64,000 nucleotides of DNA. Origin: Pseudoalteromonas sp. P1-25. GTDB lineage: Bacteria; Pseudomonadota; Gammaproteobacteria; Enterobacterales; Alteromonadaceae. The DNA is taken from assembly GCF_001401805.1 (NCBI RefSeq), contig NZ_LKDW01000024.1, forward strand, positions 1-64,000, written 5' to 3'. The notes beneath the pieces were generated by a model, which searched no databases, was not told the origin of the DNA, and saw nothing but the letters and a program-made list of their open reading frames with translations. How positions within the stretch are numbered: the first letter of the stretch is position 1; the number at the start of each line of letters is the position of its first letter. Below, piece by piece: positions 21,118 through 30,278 of the stretch. A program made the translations under genes and the position numbers.

Positions 21118-22113
21118 ATGCATACACTGGCTGATCATTACTTTTCGAGCATTTTAGATTACTTGCAAACCCAAGGTATTGATTCTAGTACAGCTCTTAA
21201 TGCTATCGAGTTTACTGAATTTAGTCGCAAGCGTAGTCAGCAACTAGCACCGCGTATTAGCTTACAAAGTTACAACGCGCTGCTTGAGTACGGCCAAAAA
21301 GCGCTAAACGATCCGCTGTTTGGTTTTACTTTAGGTATGCACATTCGCCCCGCTGATTACGGTATATTGGGCTATTTAATTGAATCGAGCGATACGCTAA
21401 GTAGCGCTATAAAGGCACTGTTAAATTACGACAGCTTAGTGGCAGATATTGGTAAAGCGCAGTTTTTGCAAACTGCAGACACCGCCACGGTTCGCTGGCA
21501 TGCTCATCCTCATTGTAATGAACAAGTTGTACTACGAAACATGACCGCTTGGGTAAGCGTTATTCGCCAGCTAATAAACGCATCGCTTTGCCCAAGCAGT
21601 ATCAGCTTTATACATAATTGGCCTAAAAAGCACACACATCAGTTAGAGACGTGGTTTAAGTGCCCTATTACAAGCGGTACAGCACATAATCAAATCAGCT
21701 TTCCCAGTCGTTATTTAGACCTTGCCTTTAAAACCGACAACGCCATTGTAAATGCTACATTTAGGCAGCTTTCACAGCAGCAGTTATCACACTTTAAAAG
21801 CCATCAAAGTCTTGTAGAAAAAGTTAAACAGTTACTTTCTACTAAAACAACGCTACAAAATTGCCAGCTTATGAGTGTTGCAAGCGCATTAAACGTAACA
21901 CCACGCACGCTACAACGCCATTTAAAAAAACAACATGTAACCTTTGCGCAATTACTAGAACAAGAAAGAAAAAACCGCTCCCACACGTTAATTGGCACGC
22001 TCCCACTTAGCGAACTCGCTAACCTGTTAGGCTTTAAAGATCAAAGCTCGTTTAATCGCGCCTTTTTACGTTGGCACCATTGCACACCCACACAGTTTAT
22101 AAAAAGTAAATAA
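21118..22113 (+). CDS. AraC-family regulator with Arabinose_bd-type sensor (OruR-like)
   Basis: A 331-residue regulator of the class with a ~200-residue helical sensor (FGFTLGMHIRPADYGILGYL is diagnostic of this group) and a C-terminal AraC DNA-binding domain with two helix-turn-helix motifs (VTPRTLQRHLKKQHVTFAQL and FKDQSSFNRAFLRWHHCTPTQF, given as separate segments). Related regulators sense fatty acids or amino acids. It is divergent from the SRPBCC/hydroxylase pair, the most likely target. The ATG at 21118 starts directly at the sensor domain. Confidence 0.85.
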   Translation: MHTLADHYFSSILDYLQTQGIDSSTALNAIEFTEFSRKRSQQLAPRISLQSYNALLEYGQKALNDPLFGFTLGMHIRPADYGILGYLIESSDTLSSAIKALLNYDSLVADIGKAQFLQTADTATVRWHAHPHCNEQVVLRNMTAWVSVIRQLINASLCPSSISFIHNWPKKHTHQLETWFKCPITSGTAHNQISFPSRYLDLAFKTDNAIVNATFRQLSQQQLSHFKSHQSLVEKVKQLLSTKTTLQNCQLMSVASALNVTPRTLQRHLKKQHVTFAQLLEQERKNRSHTLIGTLPLSELANLLGFKDQSSFNRAFLRWHHCTPTQFIKSK

Positions 22114-22197
22114 TCGGCATAGCCACTCACATTAAATAAACATTAATGGTATACCTTTTAATCAACACTCTTTAAACTAGAGCACATAATAATAAAA

Positions 22198-22977
22198 ATG
22201 TGGGTTATATTTGTGCGTGTTGTTATGAGTATTTGTATGTTTATGCTTTATAGCGTTATGTGCAACGCACAGACCATTACCTTTATCGCAGAAGACCTGC
22301 CGCCTTATCATTTTATAAATGAAAATAACCAACCTGACGGCGCATTAATCGATTTAGCCAAAGCCACCATTAAACACACAAAGCTATCCGCCAAGTTTGA
22401 AATAATCCCGATGGCGCGTATTTTTACAATGCTTAAAAACAACCCAAATGCAATAGCGTTGTCTCTTTTAAAAACCCCTATTAGGGCAAGCCAATACACC
22501 TGGTTAGGTGAATCATACTTTGCCGATGCTTATTTAGTTAGTTTAAAAAACCGTACCGACGAAGTTACCCACCTCAACCACGCAAAATTTTACCAAGTAG
22601 CCACCATACGTGGCTATTCTAGTGCTAACTATTTAAAAAATGCCGGTTTTGTAGAAGGTGAAAACCTAGTTCTTGTAAGCTACTATCAACAACTATGGCA
22701 AATGCTTTATAAAAAACGCATCGATTTTGTATTAACCAACACACTTACGTTAAATAACGAGCTAAAGCACTCAGGCCTTAATCCGAGTTTAATAACTAAA
22801 CGCATCCATTTAACTGACTACCCTTCAAAATTACATTTTAGTGCCAACAAAGCGCTAGATAAACACACTGCACGCGCTATTAGCCATGCACTTAACACGC
22901 TAAAAGAAAACGGTGAATATCAGGCTATTTTAACCAAGTGGCAACTACCGCTTCCAGCAGCTGCCAACAAATTGTAA
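22198..22977 (+). CDS. Periplasmic solute-binding protein (SBP family 3), orphan
   Basis: A 259-residue protein with a signal peptide (about 1-24, ending CNAQ) and a two-lobe family-3 binding fold, starting with the typical ITFIAEDLPPYHFINENNQ segment and FVLTNTLTLNNEL in the second lobe. Such proteins usually bind polar amino acids for ABC import. No ATPase or permease gene is nearby and no kinase domain is fused, so this is an orphan that may serve a distant transporter or a sensory role. Confidence 0.75.
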   Translation: MWVIFVRVVMSICMFMLYSVMCNAQTITFIAEDLPPYHFINENNQPDGALIDLAKATIKHTKLSAKFEIIPMARIFTMLKNNPNAIALSLLKTPIRASQYTWLGESYFADAYLVSLKNRTDEVTHLNHAKFYQVATIRGYSSANYLKNAGFVEGENLVLVSYYQQLWQMLYKKRIDFVLTNTLTLNNELKHSGLNPSLITKRIHLTDYPSKLHFSANKALDKHTARAISHALNTLKENGEYQAILTKWQLPLPAAANKL

Positions 22978-23023
22978 CAAACAGGGTCTACAATTTTAGC
23001 AACGCAAACACTGCTATTTGGCT

Positions 23024-23974
23024 ATGCGATTAATTAAAACACCTCAAGGCATAAAACTCAGTTACCAAGACGAAGGCGCTAAAAAAGCCCCCACAATCAT
23101 ACTTATTATGGGTTTAGGCGCACAAATGACCGTGTGGCCTGACTCGCTTTACTACACCTTAGTAAAAAAAGGGTTTAGGGTTATACGCTTTGATAACCGC
23201 GACACAGGCCTTTCTACCCATTTAGAGCATCACTCTAGCCCGAGTTTATTTAAATCGTGGTTAAGTAAACGCCTGCCCATACGCACGCAAACGCCCTATT
23301 TACTTGATGATATGGCAAACGATGTATTAGCGCTTATGGCGGCGCTTAAAATTAAAAAAGCGCATTTTGTAGGTGCTTCTATGGGTGGTATGATTGCTCA
23401 ACTCATTGCGGCTCAGCATAAAAAAAAGGTGCTAAGTTTAACCACGATTATGTCAAGCTCAAGCTTACCCCGCCTTAGCGCTAAAAGCATTGGCGTATTT
23501 ATAAAGCTTGCCAAATTAAAGCCCAAAACATCCAGCCTTGATGAGGCAATAAACTACAACATAAAACTTAATCAACTTATTGGCAGCCCCGCCTACCCTC
23601 AATCAGAAGACGCACTTCGTCAACATGCAACACAAATTGTAGAACGCGCGCATAATCCAAATGGCTACAAACGCCAACTGATTGCTATGGCTGCGAGTAA
23701 AGATAGACAACATTTAATTCGTAAAATTAAAACACCCACTTTAGTAATTCATGGCAGCGATGATGTAGTGATACCCGTAAGTGCAGGCAAAAAAACGGCA
23801 AGCCTTATAAAAAAAGCCAAGTTAAGAGTAGTCCCGGGGATGGGTCATAACTTTGCGCCAGAACTCATGCCGCTTATGACAAAGTGGATAGTTAAGCATG
23901 TAAAAAAAGCGCAGCGCAAACACCTAAATAAAAAACGTAAAAAACAAAATCAACAAAAAACCACATTGGTATAA
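23024..23974 (+). CDS. Alpha/beta hydrolase
   Basis: About 316 residues of the alpha/beta hydrolase fold. Visible features are the oxyanion strand (IILIMGLGAQMTVW), the nucleophile elbow GASMGG, an acidic residue in HGSDDVVIP and the catalytic His in GMGHNF. It has no signal peptide and ends in a Lys/Arg-rich tail (KHLNKKRKKQNQQKTT) that is unusual for the family and may bind nucleic acid or membrane surfaces. The family covers esterases, lipases and epoxide hydrolases; the specificity is open. ATG at 23024 is preferred over a TTG two codons earlier. Confidence 0.82.
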   Translation: MRLIKTPQGIKLSYQDEGAKKAPTIILIMGLGAQMTVWPDSLYYTLVKKGFRVIRFDNRDTGLSTHLEHHSSPSLFKSWLSKRLPIRTQTPYLLDDMANDVLALMAALKIKKAHFVGASMGGMIAQLIAAQHKKKVLSLTTIMSSSSLPRLSAKSIGVFIKLAKLKPKTSSLDEAINYNIKLNQLIGSPAYPQSEDALRQHATQIVERAHNPNGYKRQLIAMAASKDRQHLIRKIKTPTLVIHGSDDVVIPVSAGKKTASLIKKAKLRVVPGMGHNFAPELMPLMTKWIVKHVKKAQRKHLNKKRKKQNQQKTTLV

Positions 23975-24019
23975 CCAAAAGAGCACTATAAAAATTACAT
24001 AAATACAAAATTGGTAATG

Positions 24020-24047
24020 TTGATATTTTAAATTGGTATGTTAGATT
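24020..24047 (+). promoter_or_regulatory. Candidate sigma-70 promoter of alginate lyase gene
   Basis: TTGATA (24020-24025), a 16-nt spacer, then an extended -10 (TGT-TAGATT, hexamer 24042-24047), 55 nt ahead of the lyase ATG. Two near copies of ATTGGTATGT (from 24010 and 24032) overlap it at about 22-nt spacing and could be an operator. This rests on pattern only. Confidence 0.35.
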
Positions 24048-24101
24048 AAAGTTAAGCGACGTTAATATCGTTCATTTTAAAATCATCACACAGAGACAAC
24101 A

Positions 24102-25190
24102 ATGAAAAATCTAACATCTACTTTTAAACTCACAGCACTGGCTGCTGTTACCCCTTTGTTATTTATGGGCTGTGCCAGTACTACTACACCTGTTGATAGT
24201 AATGTCGCAGTACCTGCGTCAAAATTTGATTTATCACAATGGAAAATTAACGTTCCTGTCGATCTTAATAACGATGGAAAAATAGATACAATCGACGTTG
24301 AAGAGATTCAAACCTACGCACACCCTGATTTTTTCTACCTTGATGATCAGGGCTATATGGTATTTACCTCGCCAAATAAAGCGCTTACCAGCGCTAACTC
24401 AACCAATACCCGCAGTGAGTTAAGACAAATGATCCGCGGCACAAATACCAAAATAAAAACTAAAAATTCAAAAAATAACTTTGCCTTAGCTGTACACCCG
24501 CTATCGGAGCGTTTTGGCTCGGTAGGCGGAAAAATGGAAGCCACCCTAAAGGTGGATCATGTTGCACTGCGCGCTAACGATCCTAATAAAAAAGCTGCGT
24601 ATTCTGTAGTTGTAGGGCAAATTCACGCAGGTAAAGATCAAGCCTTAATCGACACAAAACTAGGTTTTGGCTGGGGTAACGAACCGCTTAAAATTTATTA
24701 TAAAAAATGGCCAGGGCATAAAACCGGATCTGTTTTTTGGAACTACGAGCGTAACCTACCAAAAAAAGATCCTAACCGTACCGACATTACATACCCTGTT
24801 TGGGGTAACACGTGGGAAAACCCAAACGATCCCGGTGCGGCAGGCATAGCGCTTGGCGAAGACTTTAGCTACACAGTAAACGTACATAAAAACGTGATGT
24901 ACTTAACCTTTAGCGCACAAGGCAAAAAAGACGTTAACTACGCAATTAACTTGGGCAATAACGTAGATGCCTATGGCAAAGTAGATGAAAAAGATCACCC
25001 TAATGGCTATGCTGCCGATTGGCATTACTTTAAAGCGGGTGCTTATAACCAATGTAGCACCAAAAGTGCTAAAGGTATTTGGTACCCAGGTTGTTTAGGC
25101 ACTGGCGATTGGGCCACCGACAAACAAAATGGTGATTATGCCCAAGTGAGCTTTAAAAAATTAGTATTAAGCCCGTCAACTAAGCCGTAA
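24102..25190 (+). CDS. Alginate lyase, polysaccharide lyase family 7, lipoprotein
   Basis: A 362-residue enzyme cleaving alginate by beta-elimination. The N-terminus is a lipoprotein signal (PLLFMGC, Cys about 23), so it is probably anchored in the outer membrane or periplasm. The three PL7 motifs are present: RSELRQM, VVGQIHA and YFKAGAYNQ; Arg, Gln/His and Tyr in these form the known catalytic cleft. A short DLNNDGKIDT sequence near the start of the mature domain resembles a calcium loop. QIHA with Ile is often linked to polyG or mixed specificity, which is only suggestive. No other alginate genes are adjacent. Confidence 0.93.
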   Translation: MKNLTSTFKLTALAAVTPLLFMGCASTTTPVDSNVAVPASKFDLSQWKINVPVDLNNDGKIDTIDVEEIQTYAHPDFFYLDDQGYMVFTSPNKALTSANSTNTRSELRQMIRGTNTKIKTKNSKNNFALAVHPLSERFGSVGGKMEATLKVDHVALRANDPNKKAAYSVVVGQIHAGKDQALIDTKLGFGWGNEPLKIYYKKWPGHKTGSVFWNYERNLPKKDPNRTDITYPVWGNTWENPNDPGAAGIALGEDFSYTVNVHKNVMYLTFSAQGKKDVNYAINLGNNVDAYGKVDEKDHPNGYAADWHYFKAGAYNQCSTKSAKGIWYPGCLGTGDWATDKQNGDYAQVSFKKLVLSPSTKP

Positions 25191-25584
25191 GGGTTGTTGT
25201 CGTTAAGTAGTTTTTAAGTGATGTAAACAGTGGCGATGGTAAATTATTAATATCGCACCAACGCCACTGCATACATTTATTTGGCTCGTTTAGCACAGGC
25301 TCGCCGCCTTCGTAATCGGCTTTTACGTATAAAGTAATGTAGTGTTTATTGTCAGCACTAAAAATATCGTTAGTAAAATCAAGCTTAGTAATTTTACTCA
25401 CATTTAGCCCTGTTTCTTCAAATACCTCGCGTATTGCGCATTGCTCAACACTTTCGCCAAACTCTAAATGCCCGCCAGGCGTTGCCCATGTATTTGCACC
25501 ATGTGCACCTATTCGCTCACCTAATAAAATAGTGTTTTGGCGCATAATAATAACCGCCACGCCTACTCGTACTGTGTTACTCAT
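25180..25584 (-). CDS. Nudix hydrolase
   Basis: A 134-residue enzyme hydrolysing a nucleoside diphosphate linked to another moiety. The Nudix box is complete: GGHLEFGESVEQ followed by CAIREVFEETGL, with the REVFEET metal-binding core. The layout resembles small MutT/NudA-type members that clean up damaged or excess nucleotides; the substrate is not predictable. Its last codons overlap the 3' end of the convergent alginate lyase gene by 11 bp, with no terminator between them, so antisense read-through is possible. Confidence 0.88.
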   Translation of the reverse strand: MSNTVRVGVAVIIMRQNTILLGERIGAHGANTWATPGGHLEFGESVEQCAIREVFEETGLNVSKITKLDFTNDIFSADNKHYITLYVKADYEGGEPVLNEPNKCMQWRWCDINNLPSPLFTSLKNYLTTTTLTA

Positions 25585-25768
25585 AAATTATTTTCACTTA
25601 TTTTAATTGCTCGCCATGCTGAGCTACACGCTTTGTATTGTCAATTTTGTATTTTTAACCCCAAATTGTTGATTAACTTTTAGCCGACCATAGTCGAATA
25701 CCTATCGGTTAAAAAAAAGCCTACATTTTGTAAGGTCTCTCAAACACATTTAGTATTAGGAGCCCATG

Positions 25769-27652
25769 ATGTTAGGCCCATATAAACAACAATACGAAAG
25801 CTTTAAACAAAACCCAGCACAATTTTGGCTTGAACAAGCAAAGCGCCTACCTTGGTATAAAAAGCCTGAACACGCCTACACACAAGACACTGACGACCTT
25901 TACCATTGGTTTGATGATGGCCAACTAAACACCTGTTTTTTAGCGCTCGACCAACACGTTATTGCCGGCTTTGGCGAGCAAACCGCGCTTATTTACGACT
26001 CCCCCGTTACCAACACGCAGCAAAAGTATAGCTACTACCAGCTACAGCAAGAGGTAGCTAAATTTGCCGGTGTAATGCAATCGTTAGGCGTTAGTAAAGG
26101 CGACCGTGTTGTTATTTATATGCCCATGATCCCCCAAGCTGTAATTGGCATGCTGGCCTGCGCCCGATTAGGTGCTATACATTCTGTGGTATTTGGCGGC
26201 TTTGCAGCACATGAACTTGCCATACGCATTGACGATGCAAAGCCTAAACTCATACTAAGCGCTTCGTGCGGTGTAGAGATAGATAGCGTAATAGAATATA
26301 AACCGCTGATTGATCACGCCATAGCTCTTGCCAATCATAAAATAGATCACTGCGTTATTTACCAACGCGAACAAGTAGCTGCCACGCTTATCCCCTCAAG
26401 GGATATTAACTGGGATGAAGCAATGCAAACAGCCACTGCAGTGGAGCCAGTGCCTGTAAGTGGCAGTGATCCACTTTATATTTTATATACATCAGGCACC
26501 ACAGGTACGCCCAAAGGCGTAGTGCGCGAAAACGGCGGCCATGGCGTTGCTATGCACTACAGCATGGAAACCGTTTACGGTATGCAGCCCGGCGACGTGT
26601 TTTGGGCTGCCTCAGACATAGGCTGGGTAGTTGGGCATTCATACATAGTGTATGCCCCGCTAATTTATCGCTGTACAACAATATTATACGAAGGCAAACC
26701 AGTTCGCACACCTGATGCCAGTGCATTTTGGCGTGTAGTAGAGCAGTACCAAGTAAATGCATTATTTACAGCGCCCACCGCCTTTAGAGCCATTAAAAAA
26801 GAAGACCCAAATGCAGAGGGCTTTAAACAATACAACACCCGTAGTTTAAAGCGCATATTTTTAGCAGGCGAGCGGCTCGACCCGCCAACGTATAGCTGGC
26901 TTAAAGAAAAAACAAAGCTGCCCATACTCGATCATTGGTGGCAAACAGAAACTGGCTGGGCTATAGCCTGTAACCCCGTAGGCATAGAAGAATTAGTAAC
27001 AAAACCAGGTAGCTCAACCGTGCCAACCCCTGGGTTTGATGTGCAAATATTGAATATGCAAGGCAAGCAATGCGCACCAAACGAGCAAGGCGTGGTGGCT
27101 ATAAAATTGCCGCTGCCGCCAGGTTGCTTACCCACCATTTGGCAAAACACAGCGCGCTTTAAAACCGGTTATTTAACTCAGTACCCGGGGTATTATCTTT
27201 CCGGCGATGGTGGTTACATAGATGATGATGGTTACCTATTTATAATGGGCCGCACAGACGATGTTATAAACGTAGCAGGCCATAGGCTTTCAACTGGCGA
27301 AATGGAAGAAATAGTCGCATCCCACCCTGCCGTTGCAGAGTGCGCGGTGTTTGGGGTTACCGATACACTAAAAGGCCAATTACCGATGGCCATGATCGTA
27401 CTTAAAAACGACTTTACCGGCTCCCCTACCGATGTAGAGCAAGCGCTTGTGCAAACAGTACGCAACCAAATAGGCGCTATAGCGTGCCTTAAAACGATAG
27501 TAAGCGTAGAGCGATTACCAAAAACTCGTTCAGGTAAAATACTACGCAAAAATTTACGTCAATTGGTCGATGGCGACGAACTACAAATTCCTTCAACCAT
27601 AGACGATGCCGGTATTTTTGAAGAAATAAACCAGCAACTCATCCTGCGTTAA
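25769..27652 (+). CDS. prpE: Propionyl-CoA synthetase (acyl-CoA ligase)
   Basis: About 627 residues of the acetyl-CoA synthetase family, activating propionate (or acetate) with ATP and CoA. The AMP-binding loop is YTSGTTGTPKGVVRENGG. DHWWQTETGWAI gives the adenylate site. The C-terminal LPKTRSGKILRKNL holds the lysine needed for adenylation, a known acetylation site in this family. The N-terminal YESFKQNPAQFWLEQAK is closer to PrpE than to Acs. Two ATGs in tandem follow AGGAG; the second, at 25769, has the better 6-nt spacing. No methylcitrate-cycle genes are adjacent. Confidence 0.88.
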   Translation: MLGPYKQQYESFKQNPAQFWLEQAKRLPWYKKPEHAYTQDTDDLYHWFDDGQLNTCFLALDQHVIAGFGEQTALIYDSPVTNTQQKYSYYQLQQEVAKFAGVMQSLGVSKGDRVVIYMPMIPQAVIGMLACARLGAIHSVVFGGFAAHELAIRIDDAKPKLILSASCGVEIDSVIEYKPLIDHAIALANHKIDHCVIYQREQVAATLIPSRDINWDEAMQTATAVEPVPVSGSDPLYILYTSGTTGTPKGVVRENGGHGVAMHYSMETVYGMQPGDVFWAASDIGWVVGHSYIVYAPLIYRCTTILYEGKPVRTPDASAFWRVVEQYQVNALFTAPTAFRAIKKEDPNAEGFKQYNTRSLKRIFLAGERLDPPTYSWLKEKTKLPILDHWWQTETGWAIACNPVGIEELVTKPGSSTVPTPGFDVQILNMQGKQCAPNEQGVVAIKLPLPPGCLPTIWQNTARFKTGYLTQYPGYYLSGDGGYIDDDGYLFIMGRTDDVINVAGHRLSTGEMEEIVASHPAVAECAVFGVTDTLKGQLPMAMIVLKNDFTGSPTDVEQALVQTVRNQIGAIACLKTIVSVERLPKTRSGKILRKNLRQLVDGDELQIPSTIDDAGIFEEINQQLILR

Positions 27653-27664
27653 ATCCAACCTAAC

Positions 27665-27698
27665 AAAGCCATTTTATATTTATATAAAGTGGCTTTTA
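27665..27698 (+). terminator. Intrinsic terminator after prpE
   Basis: A 15-bp stem (AAAGCCATTTTATAT against ATATAAAGTGGCTTT, one G-U pair) with a two-base loop and a short T-run, starting 12 nt after the prpE stop. Confidence 0.7.
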
Positions 27699-27761
27699 CT
27701 GAAATTTATTCCTTACTTGTACTTTCTTACTTAATACTAAGAACATTAAACAGGATTGTGC

Positions 27762-28619
27762 ATGCTTCGCTTAATACAAACACTACTTGCCACCAGCCTA
27801 CTACTTACAGGTTTTATGGCACAAAGTTACGAAATTGAAGATTTAGGCGATGGCCTCCACCGCTTTATTGACGACAGACACCGCTCGGTATTTTTAATCA
27901 CTCCACAAGGCGCAATAGTTACCGACCCACTTAATAAAAAAGCCGCCACTTGGTTAAAGGAGCAAATTAAAACCCGCTTTAACGTACCCGTTAAATACGT
28001 TGTATACAGCCATAATCACAGCGACCATATTTACGGTGCAGAGGTATTTAAAAGCCCGCACACTACCTTTGTAGCACACAAACTTACTGCGCAAGATATT
28101 AAAAACACGCAAATAAAAACGGTTATGCCTAACCTTACTTTTGATGACGAGCTAATACTTACCCTTGGCGGCTCAACCTTAAAACTTAACTACCACGGCC
28201 CTAACGATGGCCGAGGCTCAGTGAGTATGCTGTTCGAAAAACAAAAAACATTATTTGTAGTCGACTGGATTGTTATTGGCAGAATGCCATGGCAAAAACT
28301 ATGGAGCTACGATATTCAAGGTATGATTAATTCAACCCAAGCGGTTTTAAATTACGACTTTAATACCTTTGTGGGCGGCCATGCCGATATGGGTAATAAA
28401 GCCGATGTAGTACGTTATTTAAGCTATATAGAGCAGCTTTACAGCCAAGTAACCGCTGCAGCGCTCGCGGGGCAAAGCCTAGAACAAATAAAACAAAACG
28501 TTAAGCTCGATGAATTTTCAGATTTAAAGCAATACCAAGCCTGGCTGCCACTTAATATTGAAGGCGTATACGAGCGCCTTATGGAAGAGTCAGGCATGGG
28601 CTGGCGCAGCGATTTATAA
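27762..28619 (+). CDS. Exported MBL-fold metallo-hydrolase
   Basis: About 285 residues with an N-terminal signal peptide (LLATSLLLTGFMAQS) and a metallo-beta-lactamase fold. The metal motif HNHSDH is intact, later ligands lie at GGHADMG and in the FVVDWIV strand, and there is no obvious beta-lactamase-specific loop. Periplasmic relatives include alkyl- or aryl-sulfatase-like and quinoprotein-linked hydrolases; the substrate is unknown. ATG at 27762 follows AGGA by 6 nt and is preferred over a TTG at 27756. Confidence 0.8.
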   Translation: MLRLIQTLLATSLLLTGFMAQSYEIEDLGDGLHRFIDDRHRSVFLITPQGAIVTDPLNKKAATWLKEQIKTRFNVPVKYVVYSHNHSDHIYGAEVFKSPHTTFVAHKLTAQDIKNTQIKTVMPNLTFDDELILTLGGSTLKLNYHGPNDGRGSVSMLFEKQKTLFVVDWIVIGRMPWQKLWSYDIQGMINSTQAVLNYDFNTFVGGHADMGNKADVVRYLSYIEQLYSQVTAAALAGQSLEQIKQNVKLDEFSDLKQYQAWLPLNIEGVYERLMEESGMGWRSDL

Positions 28620-28726
28620 ATTGTATGCGTATGCATGCGTTGCTTAAATACAAGTGCATACGTATTCACATTGAATTAACAACGCAAGCTTGTGATAGTG
28701 CACTTTTTGTATGCTAAGGCGCCACC

Positions 28727-29674
28727 ATGAAATTAGTTGCTTTACTGTTAAGCTTATCAATATTTGTAGTGCATACCAGCTATGCAAACACGGCCAATGT
28801 GCAAGTAAGCAAAGGCCACATTGAGGTAATCGACAATATAGAATCACAGTTTGTAAAAAACCGCTTTTTAAATGTTTGGCTACCGCCAGGTTACAACAAA
28901 AACACCACTTACGACGTACTCTACATGCACGATGGCCGCATGCTATTTGATGCTAACAGCACATGGAACAAGCAAGAATGGCGCGTAGATGAAGTAGCCG
29001 GCACACTAATAGAGCAAGGTAAAGTACGCCCATTTATTGTGGTCGGCATTCCAAACGCCGTAGAAAACCGCCACAGCGAATACTACCCACAAAAACCGTT
29101 TGAGGCCCTAAGCAAGCAAAAGCAAAACGCCCTTTACCAGTTAGAAAAATACCCAGGCCATAAATTATTTGCCTCTAAGGTTTACTCAGATAACTACTCA
29201 CGCTTTTTAGTTAAAGAAGTTATTCCTTACATTGAGTCTAACTACAACGTAAACAAAGGCGCGCAGCACCGCTATATTGGTGGCTCTAGCATGGGCGGGC
29301 TTATATCGTGGTATACACTACTTAATTACCCTCACGAATTTGCCGGCGCTATTTGTATGTCGACCCACTGGCCAGGTATTTTTAGCCACGACGACGAAGT
29401 ATTTGCACAATTTAAAAATTACATTGCCAACAACATCGCAAAGCTAAGTAACCACAAAGTGTATTTTGATTACGGCGACAGCACCTTAGATGCCATGTAT
29501 CCTAAGCTACAAGGGCAAATTGATGATTTATTTATGGCGCAACAATACCCAGCAAAACTTTGGCAAAGCCAGTACTTCCCAGGGGAAGATCACACCGAAA
29601 ATGCATGGGCAAAACGCCTACATATTCCCCTTGAGTTTATGTTTAGAAAAACCAAACAAGCTTCAGCCGAGTAA
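28727..29674 (+). CDS. Secreted esterase, enterochelin esterase/EstD-like
   Basis: A 315-residue protein with a signal peptide (1-20, ending SYA) and a PF00756-type alpha/beta hydrolase. NVWLPPGYNKNTTYDVLYMH is the typical first strand and HDGRML the oxyanion region. YIGGSSMGGL is the nucleophile elbow, YFDYGDSTLD carries a likely acid, and GEDHTENAW has the catalytic His. Relatives hydrolyse siderophore esters, feruloyl esters or acyl-CoA; the target here is not clear. It follows the MBL-fold gene on the same strand after 107 bp. Confidence 0.82.
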   Translation: MKLVALLLSLSIFVVHTSYANTANVQVSKGHIEVIDNIESQFVKNRFLNVWLPPGYNKNTTYDVLYMHDGRMLFDANSTWNKQEWRVDEVAGTLIEQGKVRPFIVVGIPNAVENRHSEYYPQKPFEALSKQKQNALYQLEKYPGHKLFASKVYSDNYSRFLVKEVIPYIESNYNVNKGAQHRYIGGSSMGGLISWYTLLNYPHEFAGAICMSTHWPGIFSHDDEVFAQFKNYIANNIAKLSNHKVYFDYGDSTLDAMYPKLQGQIDDLFMAQQYPAKLWQSQYFPGEDHTENAWAKRLHIPLEFMFRKTKQASAE

Positions 29675-29706
29675 TCATTTACAGGTATTATCCTATCAGT
29701 AATCAC

Positions 29707-29747
29707 AAAAAAGCGGCTTAACGTTCATTGCGTTAAGCCGCTTTTTT
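29707..29747 (+). terminator. Strong intrinsic terminator
   Basis: A 17-bp arm pair (AAAAAAGCGGCTTAACG against CGTTAAGCCGCTTTTTT) with a 7-nt loop, ending the esterase gene. The mirrored A-run and T-run make it active in both directions. Confidence 0.88.
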
Positions 29748-29773
29748 AATACACTTTTAAACCGTTTAAAAAC

Positions 29774-29810
29774 GTAGGTCGGATAAGCGCAGCGTCATCC
29801 GACAACTAAC
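29774..29810. repeat. REP-like palindromic repeat
   Basis: Arms GTCGGAT (29778-29784) and ATCCGAC (29797-29803) enclose AAGCGCAGCGTC. This GTAGGTCGGATAAGCGC-type hairpin resembles extragenic palindromes found in many gammaproteobacteria. It sits directly after a terminator and between convergent genes, a common REP position. Confidence 0.55.
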
Positions 29811-29857
29811 GGCGTTTTATAACTAATTATGGTTTAATACTTTAAAGCTCAATAGGC

Positions 29858-30202
29858 TTACCAAGCATTCATAGGAACTTCTAAAGGAACTTGGCTACCA
29901 TCCTCATTTTCTAAAACTAACTGTAAGATATCTCCTGACTCCTTGCGCATTAATTTTTTTGCTTTACTGGCAGGGCAGCCCGGAATTTTACAGCCTTCTA
30001 TAGAAATAATTTTTTGCCCTGCAATAATCCCTGCTTTTTCAGCGGGAGAACTAGGCTTTACTTCTTCAATAATAAATGACATTACTTTTGGGCTAAAAAA
30101 GCCATCCGCCCCAACGTTCCCTACAACTCCAAGCTTCACTTCTTCTGCTGCCAAGGCATTAAAAGAAATAATTGATATTAAAATAATTATAATTTTGAAC
30201 AT
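29858..30202 (-). CDS. Small exported PDZ-domain protein
   Basis: A 114-residue protein made of a signal peptide (1-18, ending ALA) and one PDZ domain. The domain shows the carboxylate-binding strand (FIIEEVKPSSPAEKAGI), the helix ahead of IAGQKIISIEG, and a C-terminal VLENEDGSQVPLEV strand. Two Cys (GCKIPGC) may form a disulphide in the periplasm. There is no protease domain, which is unusual, since PDZ domains in exported bacterial proteins normally accompany a protease. It lies 76 bp downstream of another small exported protein on the same strand. Confidence 0.75.
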   Translation of the reverse strand: MFKIIIILISIISFNALAAEEVKLGVVGNVGADGFFSPKVMSFIIEEVKPSSPAEKAGIIAGQKIISIEGCKIPGCPASKAKKLMRKESGDILQLVLENEDGSQVPLEVPMNAW

Positions 30203-30278
30203 AAAATAAACACTCCCTGTTAGCCAACACTAAATATGTTGGTATCGTTTTTTGTATTGTTTGCTAAATATATGACTA

